Assembly (NCBI GenBank): GCA_030533445.1
Contig: CM060080.1
Location: 23,761,377 to 23,825,376, forward strand
Direction of reading: 5' to 3'
Source: Cyprinodon diabolis
Taxonomy: Eukaryota; Chordata; Actinopteri; Cyprinodontiformes; Cyprinodontidae
Length of the DNA: 64,000 nucleotides
The notes under the pieces are model-generated. The model saw only the letters and a list, made by a program, of their open reading frames with translations, was not told where the DNA came from and searched no databases. Below are positions 41,199 through 51,991 of this stretch, piece after piece (position 1 is the stretch's first letter; every line of letters starts with the position of its first letter). The translations under genes and the position numbers were made by a program.

Positions 41199-41271
<73 letters not shown>

Positions 41272-44200
41272 AAGCCATATTATGCTTTTGTATAAAATAT
41301 GGTCTAACCTGAGAACAAATAATCCACAATTACTTACTTTCTTTAATCAGTTTCAAATACTGATAAGACTAAAAGCAAATAAGAGCTAATTACCTTTTAA
41401 ACAAATATTAATTCCATTTATTCAGTGGATGATATTTTATACTTTTTCCAGTTTTCTTAACTGTATCCAAATTGGACTCAGTCGAATATTCTTATATTTT
41501 TAGCTTTGAGCTTCTTTATTCCTCCCTAAAATCATGGAGTGGTGCTGTAGCCATGATAATAAGTGGGTTATTTTTGCTCTGTTAGATTTTCACAGTACAG
41601 TTGGACCTATTATTCTGTTCTTCTATTATTATAAGAAGGACTTTAAAATTAGAATCTGAAAGAGAAAATCTGAATGCGTTTCTAATATAGCCTTTTAATA
41701 TCTAGCGACCGCTCAGTCATCTCTTGGCTGTCTTTATTTAACTCGGAGTGAATTCACCTTTCTCCTGCAGCAGCTAATTATATATCTCTTTGTTGTGTGC
41801 GTTTTTTTTTTTATCATTACAAAAGGCGTTAAGAGACTAAGAGGTTTTTCTCGATTAATACATTTAAATGGTACAGTTGCTCTGTTAGGTGATATTAGAA
41901 CTCGGGTCACACTAATCCCTTGCAAATAAACAACTGAAACATTAGAGCTGCTTATGTCTCATATGGGTCTTTATACTTACTGTGATTGTGCACTTTCTTT
42001 GTTCTGTTGTGACAGAGACTTGCTAAACTATTAGAGACGGCCATGGAGAGACACACCATTGAGCTGAAGACCCTGGAGAGGTGCGAGCACCAATGGTGAC
42101 ACAATGCACACATCAAAAAAGCTTTGCTGATTCCCTCTAATCAGTATCCTGAGGTTTCAGTGGGACTCTGACTGTGTCCTGTGTGAGTCATCTGAGGTGA
42201 AAATCTTGACATTTGGCAAAGAGAATATATCAAATGCTGAATGAATCACCTCAGGAGGCTGGTTTTCCTATGTCCTTGGCTGGCTTATGGTGTTAGGTGT
42301 GTGTTGTCCAAAGTCCCCAGTGGGCAGATGGTTTGTTGAGGACAGTTATTACCAAACAGGTGTTTAAACAGCGTGGAAGTAAAAAGCAGCTCGGATAAGA
42401 TCATACCCTGCAACTCTTCATTTAAATAAAAATGCATATTTTTTTTTTTAGAAACTTTCTATTTTACATCAATAACCATCTTCTTTTCATTTTCATCATA
42501 GTGAAACCAAAGAAAAGAAGAAAGCACTAAAATGTTCCTCCACAGACAAGTCAAAGTAAGTTCATTTCTGAATTAGATTTTGTTTTTTCTCTGTTTTTTC
42601 ATTTTGTAATGTGAAACTAAAAAAAGTAGAATTTATCTTAAATTATATTAACTCTAAAAACATCCTTAAATAAAAAGATAATTAATTTTCAATATACATG
42701 TGATATTATTTAAACTATTTTTATTCAGGCTGAAAAGGGCCATGAGCACGGAAATGCTGGATGAGACAAGTCAGACGGATGCTGATGTAAGTCAACACCA
42801 ATAGTTTCACTATAAGTACACTGAAACATGTCGTCGTCTCCCACTTTATTTTGTAGACTTTACTTTACAAGTAAATAATTGAACTAATTCACTGTGGTAT
42901 ATATTTAACGGTATGTTCAAAGGATTTCTCTGAGATTTTGATCCATGTTGACAGGATAGTATCATGTAATTCCTGTAGGTTGTCTTGATGGCATATAAGT
43001 GATGCAAAACTGCCATTCCACCAAATTACTAAAGAGGCATCATTGTATTTGAGATCGGGAGACTGGGGAGGTCATTGGACAAGAGAAAACTCATTGGCAT
43101 GTAAAAGAAAACAGTTTGAAGTCATTTAAAACCGTTTAATCTCCGAGTTCTGGTCAAAGATGTTCAGAAACAGATGTCAGATGATTCAGGTAGGGAAAAA
43201 AAATTGCCTCACCATGGCTGTCTTTCTTCCTAATTTGCCAACCTTGGGTAAGTTTGGATCACTCTAAGCCCAAATAAGGTCCGGAAAATAAAAAGAAAAT
43301 GGCTTTTCCAAGTTCATCTTGTTGAACCAATTTTTATTTTCAACATTGTGACCATGAATTGCCAGTAAATTTGAACAAAAATTGTAAGAATTGTTACCCT
43401 AGGCATGTTACAGCAAACGTGTTTACATCCTGTATGCCCACATGTTGCTTCCACAAACACAGACACCGACATTGTTTAACTGTAAGTACTCCCACACCTG
43501 AAATAATCAGTGTGGATCTCAACCCACAGTAGGTCCTCATTGTCTAACACCAACAGTCTCTTTTCACCTTTTGAATAATGTGCAGCAGACCCTAACCGTG
43601 GGACAAGCTTAGCCATTACTCATAAGTTTCTCACAGGGAACGAGGAAATGCATGTGTGGTCGGTGACTCACTCAGCTCTGCTTTTGTTCCTCTATCTGTC
43701 AGCTCATCAGGATTCCGATCTGATATACATGAGTTAATGAGCAGCTCCTTTAACTGGGCGCTGCAACTCAATCTGATATCCCCCCCCCCAAAAAAAAATC
43801 TCCATCCCAATTCCACACATTTATTTGATCTGCACTTATCACTGAACTTATCAACTTAATCAGCGTTTATACATTAATTACCACAAATACTTACATCACA
43901 AACACTTGTTTAATCAGCGGTGGCACAGTATTGAGTGTTGGGGCTGAGTAGTCTTAGTGAGCCAAACTGGTGACTTAACTGTATTGATCCTCTCTCAGGT
44001 TGCACCCCACAGGGATATCTACGTAAACTCGCCGGGGAAACATGAGTAGATAAACTACTTACAGACAAAACAGCTATCTGTATATTCCTCTCCCTACATG
44101 CACAAACAGACAAATGGGTTCATAGGAGCCGAAAACCGCAAATCAATGTAAGATGTTTTGAACTTTCCTCTGTTACAGTCCACAGAGTACAGTCCACAAC

Positions 44201-47200
44201 AAGAGGCACTGATGAAGAAACAGGCTGCTACCCTGGAGGAAGTCAAGGGAATGACTAATCAGGTAAACACTCTGACATCAAGGGGCTCGTTTTTGGTTGC
44301 TAACATGATTTTTGATAGAAACCTGAAACTGAAATAGGGATGATAGCTTCCTTTGAGAAAAGTATTAATGCCTCATTAGCTGTTTTTTTTCATGATATTT
44401 TGTCAAACTGCATACATAGACTTCTATTCTGTTGAGATTTTATGTAATAGACCAATATGTATAATATGAATCTGAAGGAACAAATAAAAAAGGAATAATG
44501 AAAAGAAGGAACTGAAAAACAAAATAGTATTTCTACCCATTATCACCTGCAAACATGTCCAGAATCAGTTGGATTGGAAAGATGGTGTCAGTGGACTGGA
44601 CATTAATTTAGACTCTAGGTACAGATTCTTAGTTGCTTAAGGTCCAGCAAAACACGGTGTTGTATGTATATGGATTTATTCTAATCCATTGTTGCTCTGA
44701 CTGGAAGCTTTGTTTTCTTCATCTGTCTTAAAGGCAGTTCAAAATAAACTATGGACATGTGTATGTATTCATGTATTTGATGAAATAATGCCTTAGCACA
44801 ACAGAGTATTATTATTATTTTTTATGAAATATTAATTATTTTCTTCCAATATGGAAGAAAAACACTTTCCTTCAAAGCCAAGCCAGCTCTTCCTATCTGA
44901 GTGGTGCCCATTTCATATTACTTTATCACATTAAATCTAAAGGCAAAATAAAGTCTGAGACCTTTCATGGTTAAAAAAAAAGAATTTTCATGAATTAGAC
45001 ATTGGCTTAAAAAAAAGGACCTGCTCAGATTAGCTGCTAAAAGATGGACTTCATCTCAACATTGAGCCCTGCCTAACATCATCCCAGATCAGATATTTAT
45101 CATGATCTTATAGATATGCATTAGGTTGTATTGGTCTATAAAATAAAAAGACTGTTGTGACAAATGTTAAAACATTTATATTACAATTTCTGGTATAAAT
45201 ATGTATCCTTATTGAACCTAAGTAGATGCACAAATACTGCTATAAACAATCTCTATTTTGTGCATCTACGTAATGCGTGTGACACATCCAGTGAAGGTGA
45301 TGGAACAGAAACAGCAGAACAAGCTCCCACAGCTGTAAATGATGTCAAACCTCTTTCTGTGCAACGCTTGCCTTTAAATCGGAGAAAACTTGGCACCCAA
45401 TGTTGAGAAAAGAGCTGCGAGATCATTAAGAGATTGACGTGTAAAGGCCAGATGGTTGGTGGGTCTTAACAATAGTATTAGCCTACAAATCCAGTTTCTG
45501 ATGTGAGAAGCAGTGGGTGGGCGTCAAGTGCAAATAAATAGAGAAATAAGGACAAATTGAGCAATTACATAGTCATACATTACAACCAGATTACTTATTT
45601 TATTGGCATGCGATTATCATATTTATTCATATCAATATCAGTTGGATAAGTTGGAAGAATACTAAGAAAACCCCCCCAAAATATTCTGTAAAATGTAAAA
45701 AAAACATATAGTTTCTTGTGTGAAAAAATTCACAACCTGTCCCACATTTATTTGTTTCTAGAATACATGGGTATATCAAATTGGAGGCAGATCGACTATT
45801 GTTACTTAAGATTTCGAAAGAGATTTGGTGTGTTTCCAGGTATTTAGTTCACTGTTCTTGTTGAAGTAAGGTGAACAGAGAGTGAGCAGCATGAGGCCCT
45901 AAGAAAGAAGATTTTTGCAAGTCATAAGTCTGGTGAGGGATGTAAATAAGTTGTAGGAGATTGTAGCCTTCTTCTGTAGAAAATAGAAAACATAGCTTGC
46001 CAGTTCACAAGTTTGTTCAAAACATATGGCAGTTTGCTAAAAAAAAAGTCTCCAATGACTTTAAAATGTTATCAGAGAAGCCAAAACAGGCTTCTGTTGG
46101 TTTTGATATGAAAGTCAATTTTGTTAAAGAAGCATTACGGAGTTTTCTAACAATACTGCCTGGGACCAAAACACAGAACTGAAGCAGTGTTCTGCTCTGT
46201 CTCAAACTCGACAAGGTTTACTTTTTAACTTTTTTCATTCACCTTAGCTGGAGTTGTCATTGAATATCCACAAAACCCATCTTGAATATAACACTTCTAT
46301 TGTTTGCTAGTTCTGACCCATTCAACATGGACATGCTTGACATCACATCCGCCAAACAGCGCAGGAACTTCTGATCCGAAAGGAAATCTAGGAAAATAGG
46401 CTACTGATGCATCGGTGCTGAGCTACTGAGGTGTCAGTCTGCTCATTAAATAATGTTTTACTCATAAAGAATAAAATAAAAAGGCTATTATAAATATAAT
46501 TTTTAGCAAAAATGTACATAATGTCTCCTTTAAGTAAGAAATTGATTTAATCTATATATCATGAAGCCCTCTAAGAAAATTATACATGTAGAAAATAAAA
46601 TTTTCCAGAGAGAATACAAACAAAGGCCAGATCTTTTGCTGTAATGTCATCTGGATAGATCATTTTCACAGCTCAGAACAGAAGACCCAGAATTAGAAAC
46701 AAAAAGACAGGCATACCTCTCAAAAGTGTTTATAAAGAGACCTCGGATCTGCAATTTAGCAGCTAGGGCATCTAATACTGGAATCTCTACAGAAAGGAAA
46801 ACTCTGGTTAGTGACCATGTAAAGCTGATGGAGGATGATTACGAACGCGGGAGTCACTAACCTGGTCTTAGAGTTCAGTCCGTGCCCAGAGGAAGGAGTG
46901 GAATCGAGTCGAATGGCTGCCAACAACACACGGCAAATGCTGCCCAGAGAGTTCCAGGAGCCAAAGCCTTAAAGATTACAGAACTGGATGACGAGCAGAT
47001 CCAGACAGATGAAGAAAGGCAGGACTTTCCGAAAGACAAACCCAAAGCTGGTGTTGAAGAGGTTCACGGGAGTCCAGGCCAGAAGATCAGAGATTTAAAG
47101 GTACTGAAGGGAAATCCAGGTCAAAGTCAGGAGGCAGATCCTGGTTAAGTGTGCAGGCAGTTCCGGCAGGAGTCCGAAGATAGCTCAGGCAAATGGATCA

Positions 47201-47929
47201 GAACAGGTACAGGCAGGCTCAAAGGCAAAATGGGTCAGGATCAGGCAATCAGAACAAAAACAGGCACGCCAGAGAACTCTCATCAAGGGCTCAAATAATC
47301 AGGCACTGATGACTGGAAGCAGGCAGGTTGAATAGAGTACAGGTGGATAAGATGAACAGAAACTGGGTGGAGCTAGGCAGGTGAATGGAATGAACCATTA
47401 AGACAGTCATTAGTGCCAAGATCATGACAATAATCTAATTATTCAAGACACCACATTATCAGAAAATCATACTACCTGTGAAATACTGAGTTGATATGTC
47501 TTGGTTTAAGACCACCATTTATTTATAGAGAAGATGATTATTTCTGATGGAAATAGAGCAAGGACACAGCCCGTCACCAAAGATCTTCTGGTTTGAAAAG
47601 GGGTCTGATTGTAAAAGTCCATTTTATCCTTAGATGCAGCTCTGAAGTAAGATGTATTGTGTGTCACAACAAATACAATGAAAGGAAATACAAAATGATT
47701 TTGACGATGGGATGGTAGAATCGTTTTGAAAATTAACATTTGCTTTCTGTGCTTGCAGCTAATCCAGGAGGCGCTAAAAGAGCACGCTCAGAAAATGAGG
47801 TCTCTCCCAGAAGAAGTGAGGAATGCTGTTAATGTGTGCGTGGGGGCGCACTTCCCAGAACATGTTGATGAAACTGGGGACAAAAAGCCTGCTTGTGAGA
47901 GCTTCTATGGAAATGTCTTTGTGGGTTAG
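18124..47929 (+). CDS. plcb2: Phospholipase C beta 2, 32 coding exons
   Basis: Hydrolyses PIP2 to IP3 and diacylglycerol at the plasma membrane, activated by Gq and G beta-gamma; in vertebrates PLCB2 acts in taste and blood cells. Coding exons: 18124-18207, 18357-18434, 19003-19071, 19930-20070, 20914-20993, 21119-21172, 21250-21325, 21448-21548, 21651-21811, 21893-22039, 24826-24983, 25632-25714, 25848-25932, 26696-26906, 26998-27083, 27161-27257, 27351-27435, 27553-27677, 27922-28073, 35027-35191, 35265-35364, 35456-35560, 35946-36010, 36101-36191, 36273-36683, 36863-37046, 37392-37533, 42016-42080, 42502-42555, 42729-42786, 44179-44262, 47759-47929. All introns are GT-AG and all phases fit, giving 1255 residues against about 1185 in human. 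Start [17 protein letters not shown] aligns with the human N-terminus. Identity as beta 2 rests on motifs such as GERFTKW and [10 protein letters not shown]; beta 3 and beta 4 fit worse. The last exon is the least certain. Confidence 0.93.
21119..22039 (+). CDS. plcb2: plcb2 exons 6-10: EF-hand module and start of X box
   Basis: Residues 151-331. The EF-hand region carries [34 protein letters not shown] and [17 protein letters not shown], and leads into [19 protein letters not shown]. The first catalytic histidine (H325) and the calcium ligand N326 lie in SSHNTY at the end of exon 10. Donor of exon 10 is GTTAGA, followed by the 2.8-kb intron that carries a solo LTR. Confidence 0.93.
22400..23128 (-). 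mobile_element. Solo LTR in plcb2 intron 10
   Basis: 729 bp, plus-strand reading TGTCATGCATTGG ... ATTCCTAACA, with a perfect 5-bp target duplication CATAG (22395-22399 and 23129-23133). Polyadenylation-type AATAAA and a TATAAC box read on the minus strand, so the LTR is antisense to plcb2. It belongs to the same family as the solo LTR at 39211-39897 (shared CTGACCCACATGCAGA and TTTGCCAGTTTTGG blocks). Its ORF at 22679-23230 is not a gene. Confidence 0.9.
23129..24825. other. Rest of plcb2 intron 10, possible transposon remnants
   Basis: About 24712-24718 reads CAGCACTG after TTACTTTC, and about 23500-23620 has related AAGTACTTT words. This is reminiscent of hAT ends but too weak to define an element. 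No exon fits phase here. Confidence 0.3.
24826..25932 (+). CDS. plcb2: plcb2 exons 11-13: catalytic X box
   Basis: Residues 331-439. The key residues of the TIM-barrel half are all present: E355 and D357 in CLELDCWKG, the second catalytic His H372 in IITHGFTM and E406 in SFENHVDS. Numbering is two less than I recall for human PLCB2 (H327, H374), consistent with a two-residue shorter N-terminus. The enzyme should be active. Confidence 0.94.
26696..27083 (+). CDS. plcb2: plcb2 exons 14-15: X-Y linker
   Basis: Residues 440-538. After [22 protein letters not shown] the sequence is low complexity: Pro/Ala/Thr-rich, then strongly acidic (an [15 protein letters not shown] run in exon 15). In this family the acidic linker covers the active site and inhibits the enzyme until it is pushed aside at the membrane. 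The acceptor of exon 15 (26998) is preceded by a weak pyrimidine tract. It was chosen because it keeps phase and places the acidic run correctly. Confidence 0.85.
27161..28073 (+). CDS. plcb2: plcb2 exons 16-19: catalytic Y box
   Basis: Residues 539-691. The Y half of the barrel begins [20 protein letters not shown] and contains [30 protein letters not shown] and [15 protein letters not shown], the phosphoinositide-contacting segments. Exon 17 uses donor GTATCC inside a Glu codon. A 6.95-kb intron follows, enlarged by a gypsy element. Confidence 0.93.
28356..29051 (-). repeat. 3' LTR of the intron-19 gypsy element
   Basis: 696 bp. On the minus strand it runs TGTTGGGATC...CATGACA. TATATAAG at 28939-28932, then GCCGCAGTGTT beginning 31 bases on (28908-28898), the predicted RNA start. 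A minus-strand polypurine tract (GGGGGGGTAC at 29061-29052) touches its outer U3 edge. Confidence 0.92.
29063..32331 (-). pseudogene. gypsy pol, broken
   Basis: Protease [12 protein letters not shown] (Asp-Ser-Gly active site); RT with [12 protein letters not shown] and FVYIDDI; RNase H with [14 protein letters not shown] and WTDHKNL; integrase zinc finger ending CPTCARNK; catalytic core blocks [15 protein letters not shown] and QSNGQTER; C-terminal chromodomain [16 protein letters not shown]. The chromodomain places it among chromoviruses. Frame lost right after YIDDI (about 31310); stop codons after DHKNLAYI (about 30641) and after GQSPF (about 29696). Not functional as it stands. Confidence 0.92.
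32376..33432 (-). pseudogene. gypsy gag, frameshifted
   Basis: The first ATG lies in the last six bases of the LTR ([10 protein letters not shown]). A heptad-like, Gln/Glu-rich N-terminus and a capsid-like central part ([11 protein letters not shown]) follow, then one frameshift near 33000. The second part ends with the zinc knuckle [14 protein letters not shown] and stops at 32376, about 45 bases before pol opens. A single frame shift separates the two halves, so the break looks recent. Confidence 0.85.
33415..33425 (-). other. Predicted self-priming primer-binding site of gypsy element
   Basis: Minus-strand AACACTGCGGC, one base (G, 33426) inside the 5' LTR. It is exactly complementary to GCCGCAGTGTT at 28908-28898 in the 3' LTR, 31 bases after the TATA box. 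The 5' LTR copy (about 33969-33979) carries one substitution in this segment. Spacing (1 nt), length (11 nt) and TATA distance (31 nt) equal those in the element at 13.4 kb. Confidence 0.78.
33427..34028 (-). repeat. 5' LTR of gypsy element, lacking outer U3
   Basis: 602 bp aligned to the 3' LTR with six substitutions. Homology stops at CTCCTGAT, and the next bases are unrelated intron. The missing 94 bp are the outer U3 end including the TGTTGGG terminus, so a deletion removed this edge after or during integration. The TATA box remains. Confidence 0.9.
35027..36010 (+). CDS. plcb2: plcb2 exons 20-23: C2 domain and start of G-alpha-q-binding region
   Basis: Residues 692-836. C2 motifs: [71 protein letters not shown]. 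Exon 23 has DALFNPTK, matching the first helix of the helix-turn-helix that grips G-alpha-q in PLC beta 3 (ALINPIK there). The second helix of that unit is not recognisable in the following [11 protein letters not shown]. Confidence 0.92.
36101..36683 (+). CDS. plcb2: plcb2 exons 24-25: expanded acidic linker
   Basis: Residues 837-1004, of which 137 come from one 411-bp exon. Composition is Glu/Ala/Pro/Ser-rich with many EA/PAE repeats and no fold expected. The human protein has a linker of roughly 75 residues here, so this segment largely explains the greater length. Inside exon 24, CTGCAG followed by GTAAAG (about 36160) could be an alternative donor; using it would change the phase. Confidence 0.85.
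36863..47929 (+). CDS. plcb2: plcb2 exons 26-32: C-terminal coiled-coil domain
   Basis: Residues 1004-1255, Lys/Glu-rich helices that bind membrane and G-alpha-q. It starts [20 protein letters not shown] (exon 26). Exon 31 (28 residues) aligns with the human KLEEKQAACLEQI segment. The conserved HIQEVVQVIKQ-type helix expected just before it is absent; exon 30 has [11 protein letters not shown] instead. The gene model ends ...[12 protein letters not shown], without the S/T-x-L PDZ ligand usual in this family. The terminal exon may therefore splice on (a GTTAGA sequence overlaps the stop) or this protein has lost the ligand. Confidence 0.83.
38112..38498 (+). mobile_element. tRNA-derived SINE with (GGAT)n tail, copy 1
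   Basis: Starts with a tRNA-like head (GGGTAGCACTGCTGCCTTGCACCAAGAAG, B-box-like GCTTGATTCCC), then the body common in fish SINEs (CCAAAAAAATGATTGTTAGGTTAATTGG; GATGGACTGACGACC; GATAGGCACCAGCA) and a GGAT tail (38434-38498). In plcb2 intron 27, sense orientation. Confidence 0.8.
39211..39897 (-). mobile_element. Solo LTR in plcb2 intron 27
   Basis: 687 bp, plus-strand reading TGTCATGATTTTATTC ... GGGAGAACA, with a perfect 5-bp target duplication CTTAA (39206-39210 and 39898-39902). Same family as the solo LTR in intron 10. The AATAAACC signal reads on the minus strand, so it is again antisense to plcb2. The TATA region has decayed. Confidence 0.88.
40326..40693 (-). mobile_element. tRNA-derived SINE, copy 2
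   Basis: Minus-strand copy of the same SINE: head GTAGCACTGCTGCCTTGCAGCAAGAAGATTCTGGGTTCGATTCC near 40690-40630 (a good B box, GGTTCGATTCC), body to the tail remnant GGATCGATGG at about 40326. In intron 27 of plcb2, antisense. Confidence 0.8.
41203..41268. repeat. (TA)n microsatellite in plcb2 intron 27
   Basis: A pure TA run of about 60 bases. Confidence 0.9.
46860..47429 (-). mobile_element. LTR-like repeat in plcb2 intron 31
   Basis: On the minus strand it begins TGTCATGATCTTGGCACTAATGACTG and continues with TTATTTGAGCCCTTGATGAGAGTTCTCTGG, as in the copy that ends at 13210. C/T-rich, no ORF of note. The other end is not defined, so the left boundary is an estimate. Antisense to plcb2 if this orientation is right. 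Confidence 0.45.
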
Positions 47930-48315
47930 ATGTACTTTGTGATCCTTTGTCTCTTCGCTTCATGCCTCTTATATTAATGCTTCCATTTTGTTATATAACC
48001 TTAAACTGGAACATTGCTTTAAAGTAGGCAAGGATTGCTAGCAGAGCTCAGAGTGAATTTTAGAAATCAGATGTGCTATTCATAGCAGGAGTGTCCTTTA
48101 GGAAGTAAAAGCCATTAATGTTATCCACTTGAATGTACTCTATCCCAAAGCAAGATGGTTTTGAAATTTTTTTCTGACATTAGGAATTACTTCTTTCTGA
48201 CTAGAAATACATTTTCATCATAAGGTTATTTTTAGTATAAATCTAAAACTCTGTCCTGTATCTTTACAATTGTGCATTTTGATAGAGCTTTCGGATTAGT
48301 CATTCGAAGCTGATT

Positions 48316-48321
48316 AATAAA
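48316..48321 (+). terminator. Candidate plcb2 polyadenylation signal (proximal)
   Basis: AATAAA 387 bases after the stop codon in an AT-rich 3' region. Confidence 0.35.
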
Positions 48322-48567
48322 AAAGAATTTAATTTTGAATGAACACATTTTATTCTTTATTTCTCCATCTCACAATAGCTTTTCTTTGTATTTGACTTAT
48401 TTTGGATTTAAGTATTTAAAGGACTTGTAATATCAAATACTTAGCATGGCCTTTAAAGTAAAACCTTAATTTATTGGCTAAATATATTTCCTCTTTGAAA
48501 ACACAATGTTGTAATTTCCTTTGTTTTCATAGAACTGTGGTAGCATGAGCTACCTTTTGTGGACTGT

Positions 48568-48573
48568 AATAAA
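48568..48573 (+). terminator. Candidate plcb2 polyadenylation signal (distal)
   Basis: AATAAA in CTGTAATAAAGTTCA, followed by T-rich sequence. A better context than the proximal hexamer. Confidence 0.4.
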
Positions 48574-48599
48574 GTTCAATTCATTAATCCCTTTAATAG

Positions 48600-51500
48600 T
48601 AATATTTGCAAAAGTAGCATAAAATAACATGAAACTTTAAAATGAAACTTTGAAATGTTTATGTAATTAATTATTATCTATAAGAAATCTTTTCTGTAGT
48701 TAATAAACTTAAATCAACTCTTCATGCATTTTTTTGTTTTTTTTATTCACAGATCAAAATGAATCAAAGACATAAATCACAATGAGTTAAAATCAAGAAT
48801 TGTCCTGGAAAATTATGAACATCACTGAGCATTAAGCTGTCTGTTCCCCAAATTCTGTCTGTTTCTTTAATGCTCATCAAGCTATTTAATCAGTCAGAGT
48901 CTCGTCTCCTCCTCAGCCCCTCTGGTCTCTATACTCTAGTGAAAATTAGATCCTGAATCCATGTGGTCCTCATGGTGTGTTCACAAATGTGCAATTACTG
49001 TTCTTATCAGGATCAAGCTGTCTTTACTGAATAATTCATAATTTACACAAAACTTAAGTGTAGTCAAAACCAGATATTCTTATCAAAGTTACTTTAATTT
49101 TAGCTCTAAAGTTGGCATTACAATAATTACATTTAAATGATCTGTTGTCTGAATGGTAATTCAGCCCATTGTTTCAGGTTTCAATCGGAAAACATCAAAC
49201 ATGTCTTACCTTTCAATGCCTGGCAGTTGAAAGTTATCTGTAGTAGAATATCCTTCTGTATGTCCTACATTTGTTTTAGCTCATTATTCTCCATAGAAGT
49301 TCAAATCACTCCAACTAATATTGATTAGGCTCATTTAATGAAGCTCTAAAGAAACCTATGGATATTTAGAAAACATTTCTACAATTTAAGATTTAATTAA
49401 TAGATTATCTAAAGAACATTTTAAAACAATTTTTATTCTCATCACAGCAAATTACGTTTAGTTTCTTCTAAAGTTATAACCGCATTTTCCAGTGTACTCT
49501 TATACACTCCCCATTGAAAGTCAAAAAGAGTTATTTAATTTCTAAGCATAAACAGCTTGGCGCTGAGTCCCCTTCAAAAATTCCCTCGTCAGGCTTTGAA
49601 TGTCAGTGCATAAAAAAACTCCCATGTGGAGCTTTGCATTTCCTACGTGTCTGAAACCGTGTGTGTCTTTGTAAGTGAATGTATGTGTCTGCTGAGTCCC
49701 TGTGGATGTATTTATGTGTGTGAATCTATGTGAGTGGATCTATATATGGGAAACTGGCCAGGACCCATCCTATGACTGGTCTTGGAAGAGAAAGTGTCTC
49801 TTAGAGCATTGATCCGCTCCAATTTGCAAAACAGTTTAAAGTTAGGACAAGTCCATCAGGTTTTAGTTGAAGTGCCATAAGCACATGTAACTCATTAAGT
49901 CCTCATCAATATTGCTTATATTGCAAGATGTCATCCTTCCTTTCAAACATTCGCCCAAAAGTTGTTCTCAAATCTCTAAATATCAATTTGTTGTTGCTGC
50001 TTTATTATTTCTGACCTTAGAGGTTTTAGATGATTGCCCGTCACCTGCAGTTTCAGGTTATCCCCATTTAATTATAGACTTAATGTTAGACTAAAACTGA
50101 CCAGACCATTTCTAAAAAAAACAGTCTAGTTTATAATATAGTAAAACATTTCTAAATGGACTACCCCACCCTCTGATGATATGAATAGTATTTAGTAGAA
50201 TGCTCTAAATTGTTCTAAAATAATTCCCATCTTTTACCTCTATTTTGATGTCATCATTGCTGATATATTCAAAGTTACCAAACCTAGATACTGGAGTGTT
50301 GTTCAGAAAGTTCTTATGTCTCTTTGTTGTTCCATGTAAATGATAAACATCATTCATGGATTTACAAGAATCAATCTGTTTTTGGTAAGTCGCTAATTGT
50401 GTATAAGAAATCTGGTGTGTCAGTTAACTTATCTTTCGCATACGGGTTCTGTCCAACAATGGATGACCTTCCATCACCCCATCATTGCCAAAGCCCTTCT
50501 CTGTGCCTCCCCATGTTGTAAGAAAAAGGACATCAGGCTATTCTCCTTAATGTCTGCATATCAGCAGCTGCACACCATCCCTCCTTATGAAGTTCAGGTG
50601 TATAATTGGTCTCTGTCCCTGCTGTAGTGTAATCCTTCCTGTGGCTCAAGAAAGAAAGTGTCCAATGTCTCTCCAAAAAGGTCCATTGTTTATTTTCACA
50701 TATTTTCCATCTTTAGTGTAATTGACTTCTTCAAATAATTTTAACAATATTATAATATATTTCTTTCCTAAAGCCTAAGATGTTAATAAACAAACAAAGA
50801 AGACAAACATGTAGGACAACAAACGTTTTCCCTCAGATCAGTCCAAAAAGTAGGAACTGGATTTGGCTCTCAAAGGGTCCTCAGTTTCACTCCAAAGAAA
50901 TCCATGATCTTCACACCCATATAATCAAATGTACCTTATGGGTCATATCAGAACCACAGAAAAATGAAAACATAACTTCAGCTCTCAAAGTTGTCCTTAG
51001 AGCTCTCAGGCAGAAACAAAAAAGTGAGCTCACCATCTTAAAACACTCTATGGCTCAGTGAGGTCACCACAAGCTCCTATCAACCCAAACAAACACTCAC
51101 TCACACATTTAGGCCCCTTCTCACTCTTCAATAAATCCCTTGTTCCAGTTTGATACCATCGCTCTGGTGTACTAATCAATGGTTGGGATCCCTGTCCAGT
51201 TATTAATCTTGCCAGTCAGTACTTATACAAAGCCTATTATCAAAGTTAGTTGGTGCTCCATTTCCAACCAATCTCTTTGGCTGTTCTCAGCCAATTTGTT
51301 TATTTTATTTCTCTCTCCAGGTTTTCTGAACCTGCTGGAAAAATAATTAGTACACATTTTAAACAAAATACAATGTGCAAAAAGACTTTTCCAGCCTGTC
51401 CTGTAAAAAAATAATAATATTCAAGGATTCTAAAAACACAGTCTGGAAAAATAACATAATTAAACAAAACAACCTCATGATTCCCTTTTTCTCAACCTTC

Positions 51501-51890
51501 AAAAATATTATGCCTGCATACTGTCAGCTTCGTTGTCGCCATATACAAGCAGGGCAAAAATAAATGATCTTGCAGGTTTGTTACTTAGAAAGGCAATTGA
51601 ACTGTTCATCAGTTAGTCAATAGTGACTCATGGCATTCAGGAAAATTATTAGAATGTTCTACAAATTTTCTACACACTTTTTTTACACTGGGTTCCCATT
51701 GAATACTGCATAAACTTTGAAATTCAGGTCCTGACCTTTGGAGCCCTGCATGGACAGGCTGCTTGATTCAGGCTCACTTTTCTGCTCGCAGTCTGAGATC
51801 TGCTGAAAATAATTTTTTAATGGTCCCTTGAACCCGAGAAGTGATAGGTCCTTCCAAGCTGTCGCACCCAGACTAAGGAATGCACTATCA
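48600..51890. other. Intergenic, nothing recognised
   Basis: AT-rich DNA; short ORFs on both strands lack domain or splice support. No RNA gene or element ends were seen. Confidence 0.4.
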
Positions 51891-51892
51891 TA

Positions 51893-51895
51893 TAT

Positions 51896-51988
<93 letters not shown>
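51893..51988. repeat. (TA)n microsatellite
   Basis: A pure TA run of about 95 bases. Its YIYIYI ORFs in three frames are artefacts of the repeat. Confidence 0.92.

Positions 51989-51991
<3 letters not shown>

Noticed and set aside
45164..45406. Possible extra plcb2 exon in intron 31 ([17 protein letters not shown] frame)
   Set aside because: No acceptor/donor pair keeps the phase 0 to phase 0 join between exons 31 and 32.
18124..47929. Assignment of the PLC gene to plcb1, plcb3 or plcb4
   Set aside because: N-terminal and PH-domain motifs fit PLCB2 best as I remember the paralogues; the plcb3/plcb4 starts differ clearly. Not tested by alignment.
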